A stretch of 42,671 nucleotides of DNA, from NCBI RefSeq assembly GCF_016583825.1, contig NZ_NRRV01000047.1, forward strand, positions 1 through 42,671, in the 5' to 3' direction. Positions 41,010-42,671 of this stretch are shown one piece after another. The translations under genes and the position numbers were made by a program. The notes below the pieces were generated by a model. The model was not told the origin of the DNA. It ran no database searches and saw only the letters and a list, made by a program, of their open reading frames with translations. The DNA comes from Thiohalocapsa halophila. Lineage in GTDB: Bacteria > Pseudomonadota > Gammaproteobacteria > Chromatiales > Chromatiaceae. Each line of letters begins with the position of its first letter. Position 1 is the first letter of the stretch.

Positions 41010-41309
41010 GTGCCGCTGTTGCTGGAGTACGAGGCGGTGCTGAAGCGCCCGGAGCACCTGCGCATCGGCGGGCGTACGGAGGCGATGACGGATGCCTTTC
41101 TGGACGCCTTATGCCTGCGCTGCGGGCCTTTGCAGCTGTTCTATCTATGGCGCCCGCGCACCCGTGATCAGGCGGACGACATGGTGTTGGAAACGGCCTT
41201 GAGCGGCCAGGCGGACCATTCGGTGACCTTGAATACGGCCGACTTTGCAGCCGCAGCGCAATTTCGGTCGACGGTGCTGACACCCACATCGTTACCCACA
41301 TCTTCTTAG
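41010..41309 (+). pseudogene. PIN-domain toxin fragment, N-terminus missing
   Basis: About 99 codons from GTG 41010. The text VPLLLEYEAVLKRPEHLRIG, LWRPRTRDQADDMVLETALS and ADHSVTLNTADFAAAAQFRS corresponds to the PIN_3/COG1569 toxin family from its middle to its end. The first about 40 residues, with the initial catalytic Asp (normally VLDTNVLVSAL), are missing; upstream in-frame sequence is unrelated. The last residues are also atypical (TPTSLPTSS). No antitoxin is adjacent. It is likely inactive. Confidence 0.7.
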
Positions 41310-41389
41310 GCCGGGAAACCATGGGGCTGGACACAGGACCGAAAACTCGATGAGATCCCCCCATCGAAACCTGGAATGGGGAGAGGACG

Positions 41390-42271
41390 ATGGGGGAGGA
41401 AACGGGGCACCGAGTCTGTGGGCGGACGCTGAGCGAGGCGGACCTGGCGGCGATCCGCGTTGAGATCGCCCTGGCCGATCCTCCCAACCGGGCGGAGATC
41501 GCCCGGCGCGTGTGTCGACGCCTGGATTGGCGCAACGCCAAAGGCGAAGCGAAGCTGATGAGCGCCCGGGTCGGGCTGCTGCGCTTGCATCGCAGCGGGC
41601 TGATCGAGCTGCCGGAGCCGACCACGCGCAACAACAATGGTCTGCCCTTGAAGCATGGGCCGAAGCGCTGGCCGCAAGAGCGGGCGTTCAGTGGCAGCGT
41701 CGGCGCGCTGTCGGGCTTGCGGCTCTCGCCGGTGGCCGAGAAGGCGCGCTCACGATTGTGGAACGGGCTGATCGATCGCTACCATTACCTTGGCTACAGC
41801 CCATTGCCGGGGGCGCAGCTGCGCTACCTGATCGAGTCGGAACAGGGGTTGCTCGGCGCACTGGGCTTCGGCGCGGCGGCGTGGAAAGTCGCCGCGCGCG
41901 ACCGCTGGATCGGCTGGGAGCGCGAGACACGCGAGAGGCACCTGGGGCGGGTGTTGAACAACGCGCGTTTCCTTGTGCTGCCGTGGATTCGGGTGCGCAA
42001 TCTCGCCTCGCGCGTGCTGGCATTGGCCGCGCGGCAGGTGGGCGAGGACTTCGCCGAGCGCTACGGCGAGCGCCCGGTGTTGCTGGAGACCTTCGTGGAA
42101 ACGCCGCGGTTTCGGGGCACCTGTTACCGGGCGGCCAACTGGCAGTACCTGGGCTGCACGCAAGGGCGAGGCAAGTGCGATGTCGCCCATCGCGCCGCCT
42201 TGGCGCGCAAGGACATCTACGTCTATCCGCTCAGCGCGGACTTCCGCCGCGCCCTGGGGGTGGAGGGATGA
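41390..42271 (+). CDS. DUF4338 (DruA-like) protein paired with a transposase
   Basis: 293 residues with GGGGAGAGG before the ATG. N-terminal HTH-like region (LADPPNRAEIARRVCRRLDW), then the DUF4338 domain with RLWNGLIDRYHYLGYSPLPG, LRYLIESEQGLLGALGFGAA, WIGWERETRERHLGRVLNN and a C-terminal VETPRFRGTCYRAANWQYLG. DUF4338 is the family of DruA in Druantia phage defence, but here it overlaps (ATGA) an IS4-like transposase gene, so it is more likely part of a mobile element. Whether it acts in transposition, in target choice or in defence is unknown. Confidence 0.85.
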   Translation: MGEETGHRVCGRTLSEADLAAIRVEIALADPPNRAEIARRVCRRLDWRNAKGEAKLMSARVGLLRLHRSGLIELPEPTTRNNNGLPLKHGPKRWPQERAFSGSVGALSGLRLSPVAEKARSRLWNGLIDRYHYLGYSPLPGAQLRYLIESEQGLLGALGFGAAAWKVAARDRWIGWERETRERHLGRVLNNARFLVLPWIRVRNLASRVLALAARQVGEDFAERYGERPVLLETFVETPRFRGTCYRAANWQYLGCTQGRGKCDVAHRAALARKDIYVYPLSADFRRALGVEG

Positions 42272-42671
42272 GTGCGCTGGCCGATGAGTTGATGGAGATC
42301 GATCTGGGCGACATGCGCCTGAATCGGCGGGCACGGCGGGTGCTGCAGAAATTGGGCGAGAAACCGACCTTGAGCATTCCGAGCGCCTGTGGCGGCTGGG
42401 GTGAAACCCGCGCCGCATACCGCCTGTTCGACCACGCCGAGGTCAGCGCCGAGAAGGTGCTCGCCCCGCATATCACACGCACCGTCGAGCGCATCGGCGC
42501 ACATCCGCGGGTGCTGTGTCTCGAAGACACCTCCGAGCTCGACTACACCGGCAAGAGCGATATCCAGGGTCTCGGGCCGCTCAACGACGAGACCCGCCGC
42601 GGGTTGTATCTGCACCCGACCTTGGCCGTGACGCCCGATCGGCTGGCGTTGGGCTTGCTCCATGTCCACAG
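42268..42671 (+). mobile_element. IS4/Tn5-like transposase gene, partial at right edge
   Basis: The ATG at 42268 overlaps the DUF4338 stop (ATGA). The 134 visible codons have the Tn5-like N-terminal DNA-binding domain (MEIDLGDMRLNRRARRVLQK, then ACGGWGETRAAYRLFDHAEV) and the first catalytic Asp region LCLEDTSELDY, matching D97 of the Tn5 transposase. The other DDE residues lie beyond the window. The left end of the element must be before 41390, within the graveyard or close to 41320-41345, but no inverted repeat can be matched without the right end. Confidence 0.88.

Noticed and set aside
41390..42271. Reading the DUF4338 gene as a Druantia defence system
   Set aside because: No druB-E or helicase genes are present and the gene overlaps a transposase, so a mobile-element role is more likely.

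Overview
The window looks like a chromosomal segment of a GC-rich gammaproteobacterium, probably from the Chromatiales or a related sulfur-bacterial order. This is inferred from gene order and repeat style; there is no rRNA to confirm it. The landmarks are kdsC-lptCAB-rpoN-hpf-ptsN-hprK-rapZ-ptsEIIA-HPr-ptsI-mgtE and mlaFEDCB-murA-hisG-hisD-hisC, both conserved proteobacterial neighbourhoods. A sucrose synthase/fructokinase pair fits an organism that makes or recycles sucrose. No tRNA, rRNA or CRISPR array was recognised.

Layout. 1-59: start of a gene running off the left edge (minus strand). 167-8868: a zinc-homeostasis island with a small His-rich protein, a fused transporter-like/spermidine-synthase-like membrane protein, a Zur-box-like palindrome in a divergent promoter region, a small membrane protein with a CxxC motif, a His-rich outer-membrane barrel, a Znu-type ABC importer (SBP, ATPase, permease) and an exported DsrE-like protein. 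9000-12497: fructokinase and sucrose synthase. 12562-12980: an antitoxin/PIN-toxin fusion remnant and a degenerate copy of the sucrose synthase 3' end. 12993-14448: NUDIX hydrolase and metallo-beta-lactamase-fold hydrolase (minus). 15058-17184: PhoB/PhoR. 17265-18366: IbaG and an H-NS-like protein (minus). 19030-30184: the long minus-strand lpt/rpoN/regulatory-PTS block ending in MgtE. 30292-39372: an unrecognised protein, the Mla phospholipid transport operon, murA and three his genes. 39561-40442: a DUF1295 membrane enzyme. 40448-41309: a graveyard of hsdS, ImmA/IrrE and PIN-toxin fragments. 41390-end: a DUF4338 (DruA-like) gene translationally coupled to an IS4/Tn5-like transposase that runs off the right edge.

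How the genes work together. The zinc island covers outer-membrane passage or binding, periplasmic capture and inner-membrane import, probably under Zur. The lpt, kdsC, mla and murA genes all serve envelope construction. PtsN, HprK, RapZ, EIIA, HPr and EI form a phosphorelay with no sugar-permease components here, so it is probably regulatory.

The less ordinary signals are: heptanucleotide repeat ladders that touch gene starts and stops (after the outer-membrane gene, before hisG, after hisD, before hisC) and seem to replace the Shine-Dalgarno sequence; an in-frame VapB-VapC fusion scar; an hsdS/immA junction; an H-NS homologue with an altered DNA-binding loop; and the coupled DUF4338-transposase pair.
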